Shown: positions 1-10,720 of the stretch, in pieces
Position numbering within the stretch: the first letter of the stretch is position 1
Layout of the letters: the number at the start of each line of letters is the position of its first letter
Assembly (NCBI GenBank): GCA_023079485.1
Contig: CM041084.1
Location: 61,971,709-62,035,708, forward strand
DNA: 64,000 nt
Direction of reading: 5' to 3'
From: Archilochus colubris
Taxonomy: Eukaryota > Chordata > Aves > Apodiformes > Trochilidae
Notes under the pieces: generated by a model
The model's database searches: none
What the model was told of the DNA's origin: nothing
Seen by the model: only the letters and a program-made list of their open reading frames with translations
Program-made: the position numbers and the translations under genes

Positions 1-1491
1 GCCCTCTTGTTCATCTTCTTTCCAAGAGAAACAACCTCAGTCTTCTCAATTTCAAGCATGTAATATTACATGATATAAGTCCACCACCTATCTAAGCAGC
101 AGCAGCAGATAGAACACAGGAAAAATAATCCTGAATTTAAGCACACAGTTTGCACCATCTGCTGTAAATTGTAAGAAGTCAATTAAAAAGTTCTCCAGCC
201 AGTATCAGTATTGGGTAATGGGAGCATTTACTTAATTGCGAATGGCTGGGTTTACATGATGTCTCAAAGCATCGGTTGTGAGGGGTGGCAGAAGCACAGC
301 ATTATGACTATGATCACCACTATAAATTAAGTTTATGTTGATATAATTAGCTGTTGCAAGTTAAAGTAATATTTATATTGACCCTAGTAAAATCAATGTG
401 AAAACATACTCCAAAAATTCGTGCACCCTGTCTCATGGGATTCCAGCTGTCTGCTTGTTCCAAAAGACAGGAAGAAGCACAGTTCAGCTGTGGCTCAGGG
501 CTTCAGAGAGGGCAAACCCTGCTCCTTTGAGTCCTTCCTCTCTGTGGGGAGATGGGGAAATCCAGCCCGGAGTATGACACAAGAACATTACCAGTACCAG
601 TACCAGTAGTAGGGGGTGTGTTTGCTTTAGTTCTTCTCTGACATGCGATTACAGATTGTTGGCTATGTTGATGCTGGTGTGCTGAGACACAGCAAGTTGT
701 CTTCTCTAGGCCCATTTCACAAGGATTGGGGAGAGGGCAGCTGGCAGCATTGCCACTGGCTGGGAGTGCAGAAGACAGGACAAGATGGGCACTCTTCTGC
801 CTCTCGATTGCACCCTGTGTTTAGCCAGTTTGCTGAGGGCAGAGCTGCTTCTTGAACCCAGGTTGGCTCCTATTTGAATTGCTTCAACGCTTCCAGAAAG
901 CTGTCTCTTCGTTTAACAGGCATTTAAAACTTAGTGCTTTTGGTTCTCCAAAATGTCTCACAAGACGTTCTTTCACTGTGGTGCATAGCCCAGTGCTGGC
1001 AGCAGTTTACATCAAGCCTCAGATTAATTGCACTGTATAAATAACATTTACACTGCAGGAGTAGCTATAGGCCCCAGTCAAGTCGGGGTGCCAGCCCCTG
1101 TACAAAGAAGGAGTTAATAACAGCCCCCAGAGCAAACAACTCAGTTTCCTAATGCCAGGTACCTGAGGTGCAGGACTTGCTTGGACAAGTCACAAGTTTC
1201 ATTTCTGTGGCTCTTTGGCTGGCTGAGGGTTACTGGGGAGCTGCTGTGTTATCAGCAAACCCAGGGGAGTGCCCAGAGCCTCCTGCAAGGAGCAGCTGCA
1301 GACTCATCCCTGGGTCCCTGGGGTGAAGGCACCCCATGGGCAGGAGGTCACACCAAGCAGGGTCTAATCCTTGCCTTTGGATGAAACTTCGAGTTGCATA
1401 ATTCCTGAACAAAGGAGATGATGTGTAGTAACTGCGTCATTTTTTCGTTTCTAACAACAGCTACAAAAAATGTGATGTATGAAGAAGAAAT
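1..1491. other. unique noncoding DNA
   Basis: No gene, recognised mobile element or RNA gene is visible. There is a short AGC run (96-108) and three copies of CCAGTA (591-608). Open frames on both strands stay below about 70 codons and overlap each other in different frames, with no domain recognised, so I treat them as chance. Confidence 0.6.
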
Positions 1492-1600
1492 GACAAAAAA
1501 ACCCCACAACAACAACAAAACACAAAAAACCCCAACGAACCCACAACACATAATTATTTTAAATTAAAACAGCTAAAAAGCAAAACAACAACAACAATCA
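1492..1600. repeat. A/C-rich low-complexity patch
   Basis: The + strand is almost entirely A and C, with CAA runs at about 1507-1518 and 1586-1597 and short CCCC blocks between A-tracts. It is simple low-complexity sequence with no sign of an adjoining retroposon body, so it is not obviously a poly-A tail. Confidence 0.7.
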
Positions 1601-1649
1601 AGCTGAGCACACTCTTCGAATTGGAACAAAAGCAGGAAGCTAAACTCTC

Positions 1650-1702
1650 TGCTGGCTGAACTCCACTGAAGTCAATGTTTTGCCAGCAAAGAATTTGGCT
1701 CT
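1650..1702. repeat. amniote fold-back repeat remnant
   Basis: The words ACTCCACTGAAGTCAATG and AAGAATTTGGCTCTG match my memory of an old hairpin repeat that is common in reptile and turtle genomes and degraded in birds. The copy still has 7-bp arms, TGCTGGC at 1650-1656 and GCCAGCA at 1682-1688. I cannot name the family with certainty. Confidence 0.4.
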
Positions 1703-4700
1703 GAGTTTCCCAGCAGCAATAATAAAGCAGTAGATTTATTGCCTAAGTAGAAGAGCAGACTCTGCTTTATGTATTTCAGTGCTCTGCTTCCAAAGCCTTC
1801 CTCCAGGTGAGCCAGCACAATGTGATGATATGCTGCTAGTCTCTAAGGACCATGCTGAAGATGGTTGAGTGAACCAAACCAGAAAAATCAACTTCAGGCA
1901 CAGCAGAAAAGAAAGAAATACTCTATTAAAGTTCCAGGTTAATACATGGCTATGATGCTGAAGTGAGTAACAATGTTCATGCAGGTTTTTACTGTGTGTG
2001 GCACAGAGAAGATTGTGATTTGGATAAAAGAATGCTAACTTCAACAAAATCAGAAATATTCACCTATACCATGACATGCGTGCACAGGCACGATTCATGT
2101 CACACTCACATAAGCAGCTCTGACAAGAGCCCAGCATCCATGTCACGGGCTTCATTGCACAGCCCATGTACTGAGGTTGATTTTTATTCCTTCATTTGCT
2201 CTTCTACTTGTACAGTAAATCTGTTGTTTCATCATTACACTGCTGTTGGGAAATCTTGAGCTTCTCTCAGGTATCCTGAGGGTGTCATGTTGGTATTTGT
2301 TTTTGAACCACCCGAAGGTGGAACAAGGGGAGGTCTTTGGTGAAAAATAAGGCACATCCCATCTCTTTTCACCTAAAGAGGTAGTAAGAATTGAAAGGGT
2401 AGTAAAAAGGACTGTGAGTGCAGGAATGCTAATACTAATTCCCACCTCATGGAGGTTGCTGAGCTTCTTGGAGACAGAAAAGGAGGCCCAGACGTGGGCA
2501 CATGGAAAGTGGCAGGGAGATGGCACTGCCATGGTCTCTGCAGCTTAGACAGGAGCAGGAACAGGCACAGTGTGATTTGTTTGCAGTCCCACCCCATCCC
2601 TCCTCTGCACCCCCCTTTGGAGCAAGGCAGCCACCGGCATCTGCTGAGTCACCAGGGGAATCTGATGGAGGGCTTGCTGATCACAGCCTCCACGTCTTCA
2701 GAACAACAAGGTCACTGATTATATTGTCAACTGTTTTAAGATCATAGAATTTTATTCTCTGTCTTAAAACATAACCAGGGGAGCAATTCTGTGCCCTGTT
2801 AATCAGAGAGAGCCTTTTAAAGCATCGCATCGTCAATATAAAACTTTATGAAATTGCATTATAAATGCCAACTTTAGACAACTAGCACATTTTAATAATG
2901 TTTTTCAATGCAACCTTGCTTCTACCCTTGCTAATGAAAGGCAGATATCCAAGGAAGGACAAAATCATAAAAAAGATGCAGAGATGTGACCCTCTTCTAT
3001 GGGGCTGGCCCCCTACCCACAGCCAGGAAGTCTGGCTCTGTGCTGGCTGCTCGCTCCTGCAGCTCTGCAGGCTACTTAACAGTGTATAATCTTTCCATGA
3101 GCAAAGGGATTTGCCAGCATTTAAAAGGGGATTTTAGGTGTTATAGTCAATGAAAGTGTTTTTAGCTTGTTCAGGATCCCTTGCTGCAATAACTAAGATG
3201 TTGCAGGTCCCTAGCTAGCATTACAGTGCTCAGCAGATCCTCATGTAGACACTGCCTGGCTGCAGCCTAGACTCGAAGACTGTCTCAACAAAACAAAATA
3301 AACTTCTTCCCTCTTCTAGGAAGCAAGCAGGTGACAAACAGCAGCCTGGTGCTCTTCCATCCCTCTGAACCAGTATTTCACAGTGCCCCAAATTGGGAAC
3401 CATTTGGGTTTGGCCCACTGGTGCCTGTAGCCTTCCCTGCAACATCTCACCAGTGTCCAATTTAGAAGGTACTGCACTTTGCACTGGGAAATACCACCGA
3501 GTGGAACCTATACGTCTCCACTGCTTATCTAATTATTCATGCACATTAAATACAGGACAAAAGCATTATACTGATATGAAAAATAGTGAGGCTAATCCCA
3601 AACCACCTCCTGCTTAGGCAGAAACTGGAAGCCTGTAAAAAGAGACCAGTGTGACCCCAGTGTCCTTTACTCTTCCCACATATCTCAGAGGTGAGATGTG
3701 ATGTGTTCCAGAGGTGGAAAACGAGAAGATATAGACATGGACACACACACACACATTCACTGTGCAGGAAACTTTATCGGTATACAGCATGTTCTATGCT
3801 TAAAGCATGGAGGCCAGTGTAGGTAAATTTAGGGCTAAAATAAGTCTTGATTTCTAAATAAGATGCAGCTGAGAAAATACCCAGCCTCATGCAGAGAGTC
3901 AGTTTCTGTCTAACTAGGGATAAATTCAAGTGACCATGGCAAACTGCTGAGGACTCTTGGTTCCCACAGTCAGGAGGAGGCTCCATTGCAGTGCAGATAT
4001 TTATCCAGAGGATGTTTGTGAGCATCTGTAAAGATCTGTGTTTGCTTGAAAGTTGTCATGGCTCATCTCTGGATTAAGTTTGGCTTTCTAAGGGATAAGA
4101 AGCCTTTTTTTTCCAAATCACAAACATGTTACTTTTTTCCCCCCATAGTTTTTTGTGTTTTTTTTTTTTCTCTAGCTGACTGCTGTAATCAGACATCTTT
4201 CAGCTTGGAACAAGCTTGTCTGCAACAGGCTGGAGATGGACACTGCTCCATTTTCTGCAAATGACTTTGGTCCTGCCAATCATCTCTCTGCCACTGCACA
4301 CTGCCCTGAGCTTCCCCATGTTCATCCAGTGCTTTGAGGCTGGGGGCATGAAGAGGGGTTGCACAAAGAGGCAGTAATGGAAGGCTGGAGGGCTGGTAGT
4401 GGCTGCTGGGGGCTTTACCATCAAGAGCAGTGAAGTGTGTGATTTCCACCCCTTACCCCCCATCTGCCTTTACACAAAACCCCCCTTCCCAGGAGAGTGA
4501 AAGGGCATTTTATAAATACAATTACAAAACTGTTGGGATCAATACCACGAGGCAGATGGATAGCTCAGCAGAAACAGATAGATTAGATGGCGAGATAAAA
4601 TAGATTAGTCAAATTGATCCAGGGCCAGTGAGATAAGGCCCTTCCGGAGCAGGCGGCAATGGTGCACGGGAAGGATGCCTCTGCTGACCCCTGTACCCCT

Positions 4701-4755
4701 CTGTTGCTTTCCTGTCTCCTCTCCCTTCGTCCTGCTTCATGCTACACTGAACCAG
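1703..4755. other. unique noncoding DNA
   Basis: No gene seen. The stretch contains a short (AC)n run near 3741 and pyrimidine-rich tracts near 4131-4175. Frames of up to 126 codons occur on both strands (for example 2152-2532 minus and 1736-2047 minus). They overlap other frames and show no domain. Confidence 0.6.
3741..3755. repeat. (AC)n microsatellite
   Basis: About seven and a half perfect AC units. It is short and probably only weakly variable. Confidence 0.85.
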
Positions 4756-4804
4756 AAGAACAAAAAAAAAGAAAAAAAAAAAGAAAAAGAAAAAAAGAAA
4801 AAAA
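4756..4804. repeat. A-rich / (GAAAA)n low complexity
   Basis: A-runs are broken by single G residues at irregular spacing. On the minus strand this encodes a run of phenylalanines in a 180-codon frame (4609-5151), which is why that frame looks long. It is not a gene. Confidence 0.85.
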
Positions 4805-5026
4805 CCATCAGAGATGAACACCGCTAAGTGACTCAAAGCCCTCTCCTCCCCATCCTCCCCCCTTCCCTGCTGCTGTGCCTGAATTTTCAGCTGGGTGCTT
4901 TTCTTCTCCTTTCTAAGTTGAGGTCCCAAAGTTTGCCACTGACAAGAGGAACAATAGAAGGAGCTGGGAGCTGTGGCTTTGAGTCCAACAAAAATGTGGC
5001 CTGCTGCCCAGCATCCCCCTTCCCAA

Positions 5027-5064
5027 GAGTGGTATAAAATACTGGGAGTGGTATAAAATACTGG
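5027..5064 (+). promoter_or_regulatory. tandem 19-mer with two TATA-like boxes
   Basis: GAGTGGTATAAAATACTGG occurs twice without change, at 5027-5045 and 5046-5064. Each copy holds TATAAAA. The tandem array is seen directly in the sequence. A promoter role is only possible: there is no obvious downstream gene and no supporting initiator or CpG context. Confidence 0.25.
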
Positions 5065-6339
5065 CCTGAGTTTTCTAGGCCCAGCTAGGAGAAAAGCAAT
5101 GAAAACCTGTTTTATTAGGAGACTTGGAGTGGAGGTGTGCATTGTACTCACACATTACAACCTCACACATTACTGTCCTTTCATTTTCATTGCAACACAT
5201 CTGCCCACACACATCCCTCTAGCAAGATCACTTGGAATCACAAATCTACTCAAAACCATAGCTGTCCATCAAAACTCAAGAAAATAATAGTAAATACTCC
5301 CTGAGTATCACATAGACAATTTACCATTGCAGGAGAAATCTTAACTTTTGGAACACTTTTGAGTGCTAAATTCCACAGTCTCTACAGCTTTATATTGAAA
5401 TTCCTTCTACTCCATTTCTTTTTTTTTCCCCAAGGGAAAAAAGGAGAGAAAATGAAAAATCCAGAGACACTCTTTTTATAAATGCACTTTTATCAGCAGA
5501 GCTTGTAAGTTCTTTTTCTTTTGGCTATTTGGCTCACATGGCCAATGTGCCACATGTTGCAAAAGCAAAAAAAGCTGCTCTTTAGAAGAGGACAAACACT
5601 ACTTTTTTTCAGTTCCAGACTAGCTCTGCCCTACCACTTGTGCCGCAGCCAGAAATAAATGGATGGGCATTCAGTGAAGCTGGGGAAAGATAGTCCAGCC
5701 TTGCTCTGTGTCCTATAGGATTGATACCTTTGTGTGCAGATTTAGCTAAATGATCAGGGCCAATTTATCAAAAAACTTATTTTACGTTAACAAGGTCCAC
5801 GGTGCAGCATCTGCCTCTCCACCCTCCTCCACTGCTTGTGTCTGCAAGCTGATGGATCTTTCTTTTGGCCTCATGGTGAGCTGATTTAAGGGGTTCAGCT
5901 GGGAGATAACTAACTGTGCCACAAGAAAAGAGGTCCTTGGAGCTGGTTCAGCCCTCTGAGGTGGTTTGCTGCTGGCTCAGACAGAGCCAGATGGGAGAGG
6001 ATGGATAGTCAGGGACAATAGATGTAAAGGAGGAGTAATATTGCTCCTCTGAGAAGCTCATAGGTGATTAGTTCAGCTTAGCTATAACCTTAAATGACAC
6101 TCTAAACCTTAAAGAGCCCAAACCAGGTTTCTCACCTGGGGAACTGATGAACTTGACCCCTGGTCTTGAAATGGGATTTGCTATTCCTTATGAAACATAA
6201 CTAGTTAGAAAAGTTGATGGTTTTGTATGACTAATTTCCTTAAAAAGAATGTATCATAGTTTCCATGTGAAAGGAAAGACTGGATGAAAAAAAGTCCAAG
6301 TCAAAACATTTCTATCCAGAATTCTTAAAACCATAGACC
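5065..6339. other. unique noncoding DNA
   Basis: No gene or mobile element is recognised. It contains a pyrimidine/purine hairpin at 5415-5449, whose central arms TTTTTTCCC and GGGAAAAAA are separated by CAA. The hairpin looks like low-complexity sequence that folds by chance. Confidence 0.55.
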
Positions 6340-6455
6340 TTCAAAGCATTCAAGAAACCCTCATCCAGAGCCCTGCCCCAAGGCAGGATCAGATGTGCTC
6401 AGAGTCTTCCCTGGCAAACATCTCTCTGGCCTCCAGTGGTGAAGATATTGCCTTA
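6340..6455 (-). mobile_element. ancient CR1 LINE 3'-end fragment
   Basis: The + strand carries CCCTGCCCCAAGGCAGGATC, then GTGCTCAGAG and CTCCAGTGGTGAAGATAT. These follow the order of the reverse complement of an old CR1 3' untranslated region. It is heavily diverged, with no coding part left and no intact octamer tail. Boundaries are approximate, and an old related CR1/L3-like family is the alternative. Confidence 0.6.
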
Positions 6456-7240
6456 GGAAAAGGTTAGCCAGAAGTCTCTCTTCCATTCTCCCCTATGGCT
6501 TAGGCTGTTCAGACTACATCTCCCAAAATATGTGCAGTTGCTGTGAGTAGAGACAGGGGCTGTTTTAGTCAGGAAAACTCCGTGAAGAGCATTGCAGGAG
6601 ACCTGGTACCTCTGGATAGTCAAAGCCCTTCAGCAGCACAGGCCCATGGAGAAGTTCACAGTGTGGCAAAGCAGCCACAGTGAAGTGCATTTGGAGGACT
6701 AAATACTTTTGGATTTTGGCACCCAGCTCTGCTTTTCCAGAACTAACTCTCTTAGCCATATCTAGCAGGTAAGTGCACGTAGGAAGCCCACAGCGATCAC
6801 CTTCTACCACATGTATATATTGCCACAGTCTCCTGCTGGTGGAAAAGTTATTGAATCAGTAAATACTTTACTGGCTGATTTGGGCATCCAGTAGCCCAGG
6901 AGGTATGGAGAGTGGTTTTCACCCCTGGATAGAGCAAAAATATCCAGTGAGCCTCCATATGATTGGCAGATTCCTTTCTTGGCCAATGTTGACTGACAGA
7001 GCAGCATTTTGTTCTCCAGAATTTAAGCTGCAGAGAAGCCAAGCCATTATATTAAAATATTATTCATATCTGGTTATATAATAAATCAAAACTCTTCCTC
7101 CCCAGACAGATAGAGTTTCTATCTGATTCAGAGCAGTTAATACACAGAAAAAGTTACACTGGGGAAAAAAAAGAAAGGCTAGTCAGCTGTTTAGAGGTGT
7201 GACATCTATGAAAGAAGCCAAGTCAGAGCAGTGTAAGTGA
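6456..7240. other. unique noncoding DNA
   Basis: Nothing recognisable. Minus-strand frames of up to 81 codons (6565-6810 and neighbours) overlap in several frames and have no domain. Confidence 0.55.
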
Positions 7241-7379
7241 TTAAAGTGGCCAAGTTAAACAAGATACAATTAAAGCAACTGCTTCCCCACCATCTCCTCA
7301 AAACCTCCAAGTAAAGCTTTATGAATCCTAGGGGACTAGGTTAGCCCTAATTGTATCTTGTTTAAGTTGGCCAATTAAA
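7241..7379. repeat. long inverted repeat (fold-back element)
   Basis: The left arm 7241-7272 pairs with the right arm 7348-7379 at 29 of 32 positions. The inner 25 bases (7248-7272 against 7348-7372) match at 24 of 25. The 75-base centre pairs weakly near the arms (CTTCCCC against the complement of GGGGACTAG). This is the shape of a short fold-back DNA element or a transcribed hairpin. TTAA occurs just outside or at the edge of each arm, but the two are offset by one base, so a TTAA target duplication is not secure. The family is not recognised. Confidence 0.75.
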
Positions 7380-9288
7380 CAGTGAACGCTTTTAGGAGTT
7401 GGCCCTACTGACAGATATCACACCTTCTTTGCTTTCTTCACTTTTTGAAGCATATATACCATATATGTTTATTAGCTCTTGAGAATGTGTTTCTAAAAAT
7501 GCCCTTTGGTTAATACCAATCACTACTAGATGAACAGGAGTCTAAACTGTATTGCCATTTCCCTGGAATGGTGGGAATTGGCACCCTGAGCTTTGATGCT
7601 GTCACCTCTAGATTCCTTAAAGAGTGGACATAGAAGAGTGGACTTCCAGAAGGATTTGGGAAAAGAACAGAAACATCTCTTGCCTTAAGCCCCTGTTGGC
7701 AGCAAGTTGGTCTTGAGCTGAATGGGAGGAAAGTGAGCTGGTGCTGAAGATGCTTAGATTGGACAGAGCTGTTACCTTTCAGAAGAGACACAGGCTAACA
7801 TCTGAATGGAAGGAGAGGGAACTGCATTTCCTCTGGGATAGCCTAGTAAGCAAGACAGAGAAAGGGACTCCTTCCCTATAGATTATTAAAGATAGAAGGG
7901 AAATGAGGAATTTGCTACTGCTTTTCAGCAATTACTTAAACACAACATTTGAAATTTTATGTGCCTCTATCTCAATTAATAAAATACACACAATGTTTTT
8001 AGAGGGCAAACTGATCTTCTACATGCAACAGGATTATTATTTTTTTTTAATCTATTTTAAAGTGGAGGGACCAGTCATTGCGGTTATATGAGCATCTCAA
8101 AGATCAAGGCTCTGAAGTTTCAGAAGCTCATTTAGTGTTAAATCTGGAGTGTAGATACTCCACATTTCCCTGAGAACTACACACTGCACATAAGACCAGC
8201 CTCCAAAGACCCCTGAATGGGGAAACACTTAGCTGTCTGTTTAACAAAACTATACACAACTCTAAGACAGGAACAAAGAAATTGCTCTTGCTACTTTGGA
8301 GAGGGGAAATAGGCAAAATTACTAGAAAAAGCCAGTGACAGGCATGGCAAGCCCTAAAGCAGCTTCATAGCACCATGTTATGCCACAAAAGGTCTCATCC
8401 TAAGAGACAGCTTGTCCTGGTTTTGGGCAGGTGATGAGAAATGGACATCCACAGAATTCATCTCAGCCCTTTTCAAGACTTGAACAGGTGCCTCCAGTTA
8501 ATTTTCCTGTAAGAAAGACAGGAACAAGGCTTCCATAACTTACTGAGGAGCACCAGCTGATAATGTTTGCTTACCACCTTGAAAAAGCCAGGTGTCACAC
8601 AGGATGCCAGGTGTATACAGGATGCTAAAAGCGTAACTACTGCACCTCCTGGGTACCAAGAGGAGCACATGCCTTTGTCCAAGGGTGAAGCACTAGCATG
8701 ATCAGGCTCCTGATGAATTATGGAATTAGGAAACACTCTCCTTAGTGCTTCTTTGCTTTGCATTTCTTAAAATCAAATTGCCACTGATAAACTTGATTAA
8801 GGGTACATTTGGAAAATATTTCGATTGGTGCTCTTTGAAATTTCCTATGCATTAAAATGCTAGGGTAAAAAACAAACCAAACCAAAACATCAGTCATGAC
8901 AAGATGCCTAAGGAAGTGTGTTAAGTGATGCAGAACAGAAATACTACTGCAGGTGCTCCCGATTAGAGAGCTTCACCCACTCCTGTAGGGGAATCACCAG
9001 ATGGCACTGTAGCAACACATAGTTTTCCAAATTCTTTCTCTAACTGGGCAAAAACTGCTGGGTTAATGGAAGAAACAATACCTTCTTGTTATTGAGAATA
9101 AGTAGTTTCAGAGGGGGTGGTGAGAGGTGGAACTATGATAGAAGGTTCCTGCTTCTGCACTACCTTCACCTAACTACTCTGGTTGACCCACAGATAGGAA
9201 CTATGTCTTGTTACTTGTGTAGCTCTGGCTGATGTGTACAGTTGAATAAAGGTAGGCTAACTTCACCTTTTACATGGTTTGTAAACAT
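7380..9288. other. unique noncoding DNA
   Basis: No gene or recognised repeat. It includes a small palindrome around 7451-7467 (CATATAT, ACC, ATATATG). Open frames of up to 96 codons (8473-8763 minus) show no domain. Confidence 0.55.
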
Positions 9289-9335
9289 GCAATCACTATA
9301 TAGTTATTAGCAGGCAATCACTATATATAGTTATT
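9289..9335. repeat. imperfect 25-bp tandem duplication
   Basis: GCAATCACTATATAGTTATT at 9289-9308 recurs from 9314 with one additional TA step (9314-9335). It leads into an AT/GTAT-rich stretch up to about 9358. It is a local slippage-type duplication. Confidence 0.7.
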
Positions 9336-9394
9336 TATATATGTACGTATGTATGTACAGACATACCCACGTGCACATCTTTTGAATTAATCAA

Positions 9395-9460
9395 AGCACA
9401 GAGAATTCCCTAAGGTTATGAAGTGAAGCAGTGGCAGAGCAAGAAATTGGAGCCAAGAAA
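9395..9460 (-). mobile_element. MIR-like SINE remnant
   Basis: The + strand reads GCACAGAGA, CCTAAGGTTATGAAGTGAAG, CAGTGGCAGAGCAAGAAATT. This follows the reverse complement of a MIR core (an '...CAGAGAGG...AAGGTCA...GTGGCAGAGC...' pattern). Only about 65 bases are recognisable, as expected for an element older than the bird-mammal split. Confidence 0.5.
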
Positions 9461-9519
9461 ACTCTCTAATAAACAGCTGTAACAGAAGTACCTTATTCAT
9501 ATGTGAGTCACTAACTCAC

Positions 9520-10720
9520 GCTTACTTTGATAACAGCGCGTTCTTGGAGAGAGTCTCAGTTTTGATTTATGTCAAGGTTTCATTAAATATAGAGGAGCTG
9601 GCAAATTTGCCAGTATAAATCCCAGTGATCTCATATATTTTAATCAGAAGTTTTGGAAAGATTAGACAAAATTAGCCTTCCCCTCCCCCTTTTTCTAACC
9701 TTATTAATCTGGCGCTCTGGCACAACATTTGATGTTGAACACTGCTGGAGAAGTGACCACTTCTGAGGCCTGTTTATGACAAGAAACAGTTAATACCAGT
9801 GAGGAATTAAAGGAGATTTAGAGGAAAACTATTGTACACATAACAATTGTACACATAACAATTTAAATAACAATTTGGCCTCATTAAAACAGCTTTCCAT
9901 TTGTGACTAATTTTATTCCTGGTTACAAAGGCCATCATTTGTCTGAGAAAAGATGAAAAAGTAGCTGTTAACATAGTGCAAATGAGAGTGAAATTGGAAG
10001 GGACATGTATGTTAATGAGCATCCAAGTGCCCTACAGTGCACAAAAGTGAGCAGGGGAAAAAAAAAAAAAGGTATTCCCCTGGTATTGTTGAAAAACTAA
10101 TGATTATTGGACGTGGTAAAGAATGCCCTGGCCCAGCAACCTGTTTTATATGAAGATACAGTTGTTTGCACAATCAGGGGCTACCTCAGAGCACTTCAAG
10201 GACAATACTAATGTCTTGGTAGGATATTAATTATTCATTTGTAATTTTGGAAATAATTTAATTTGCTTGCAAGGGAAGATCTGGCAAGGAGTGGCCATTA
10301 ACCTACTTCAGGCACATGAGCTCTGGTGTCTGTATGGGACGATGCACTCAGCTAAATCCCTGGATGCATATGCAAGTTGTTGATTCTCTCCCTCAGCGCA
10401 GAATGTATCATTTGGCTTGGGAATAGGCAGAGAGAGAAAGCACCACGTTTCATGCAGATTTATGCATTGAGCACACTCCTTAAAACCAGAGGGACCACAT
10501 CATCCAAAAGCCTGAACAGAATTTGGCCTATCAGATTTGCATAAAAACTGTACTGTATGGTTTTGTGTATGGGACTCCAAAATCAGTATTGAAACTCCTC
10601 TTTAGTTAAAGAAAATTAATTGAAATCCTCTCTTCTCAACAGCCCATGCACTTGGACATAAGAGAGACAAGAGGAACCATGTCAGCCTGACTGTAGCTTA
10701 AGCAGTACTAGATCTGTCCC
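9520..10720. other. AT-rich unique block, possible regulatory DNA
   Basis: There are no repeats other than a small tandem array. The block contains many homeodomain- and POU-like words, including TTAATGAG near 10012, a cluster of TTAATTATTCATTTG around 10228, ATGCATATGCAA near 10365, and a perfect octamer ATTTGCAT at 10535-10542. This is typical of developmental noncoding elements, but I cannot test conservation, so regulatory function is inference. Confidence 0.25.
9831..9872. repeat. 15-bp tandem duplication
   Basis: ATTGTACACATAACA occurs exactly twice (9831-9845, 9846-9860), followed by a shortened third unit ATTTAAATAACA (9861-9872). Confidence 0.85.

Noticed and set aside
2373..2396. 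let-7-like word GAGGTAGTA near 2379
   Set aside because: Only nine bases match and no complementary arm is present nearby, so there is no precursor hairpin.
4131..4175. Strong polypyrimidine tract ending CTCTAG, like a splice acceptor
   Set aside because: No open exon with a donor follows. Pyrimidine runs are common here.
4609..5151. 180-codon minus-strand open frame
   Set aside because: It runs through the A-rich low-complexity tract, giving a phenylalanine run, and crosses the tandem TATA unit. There is no domain and composition is not protein-like.
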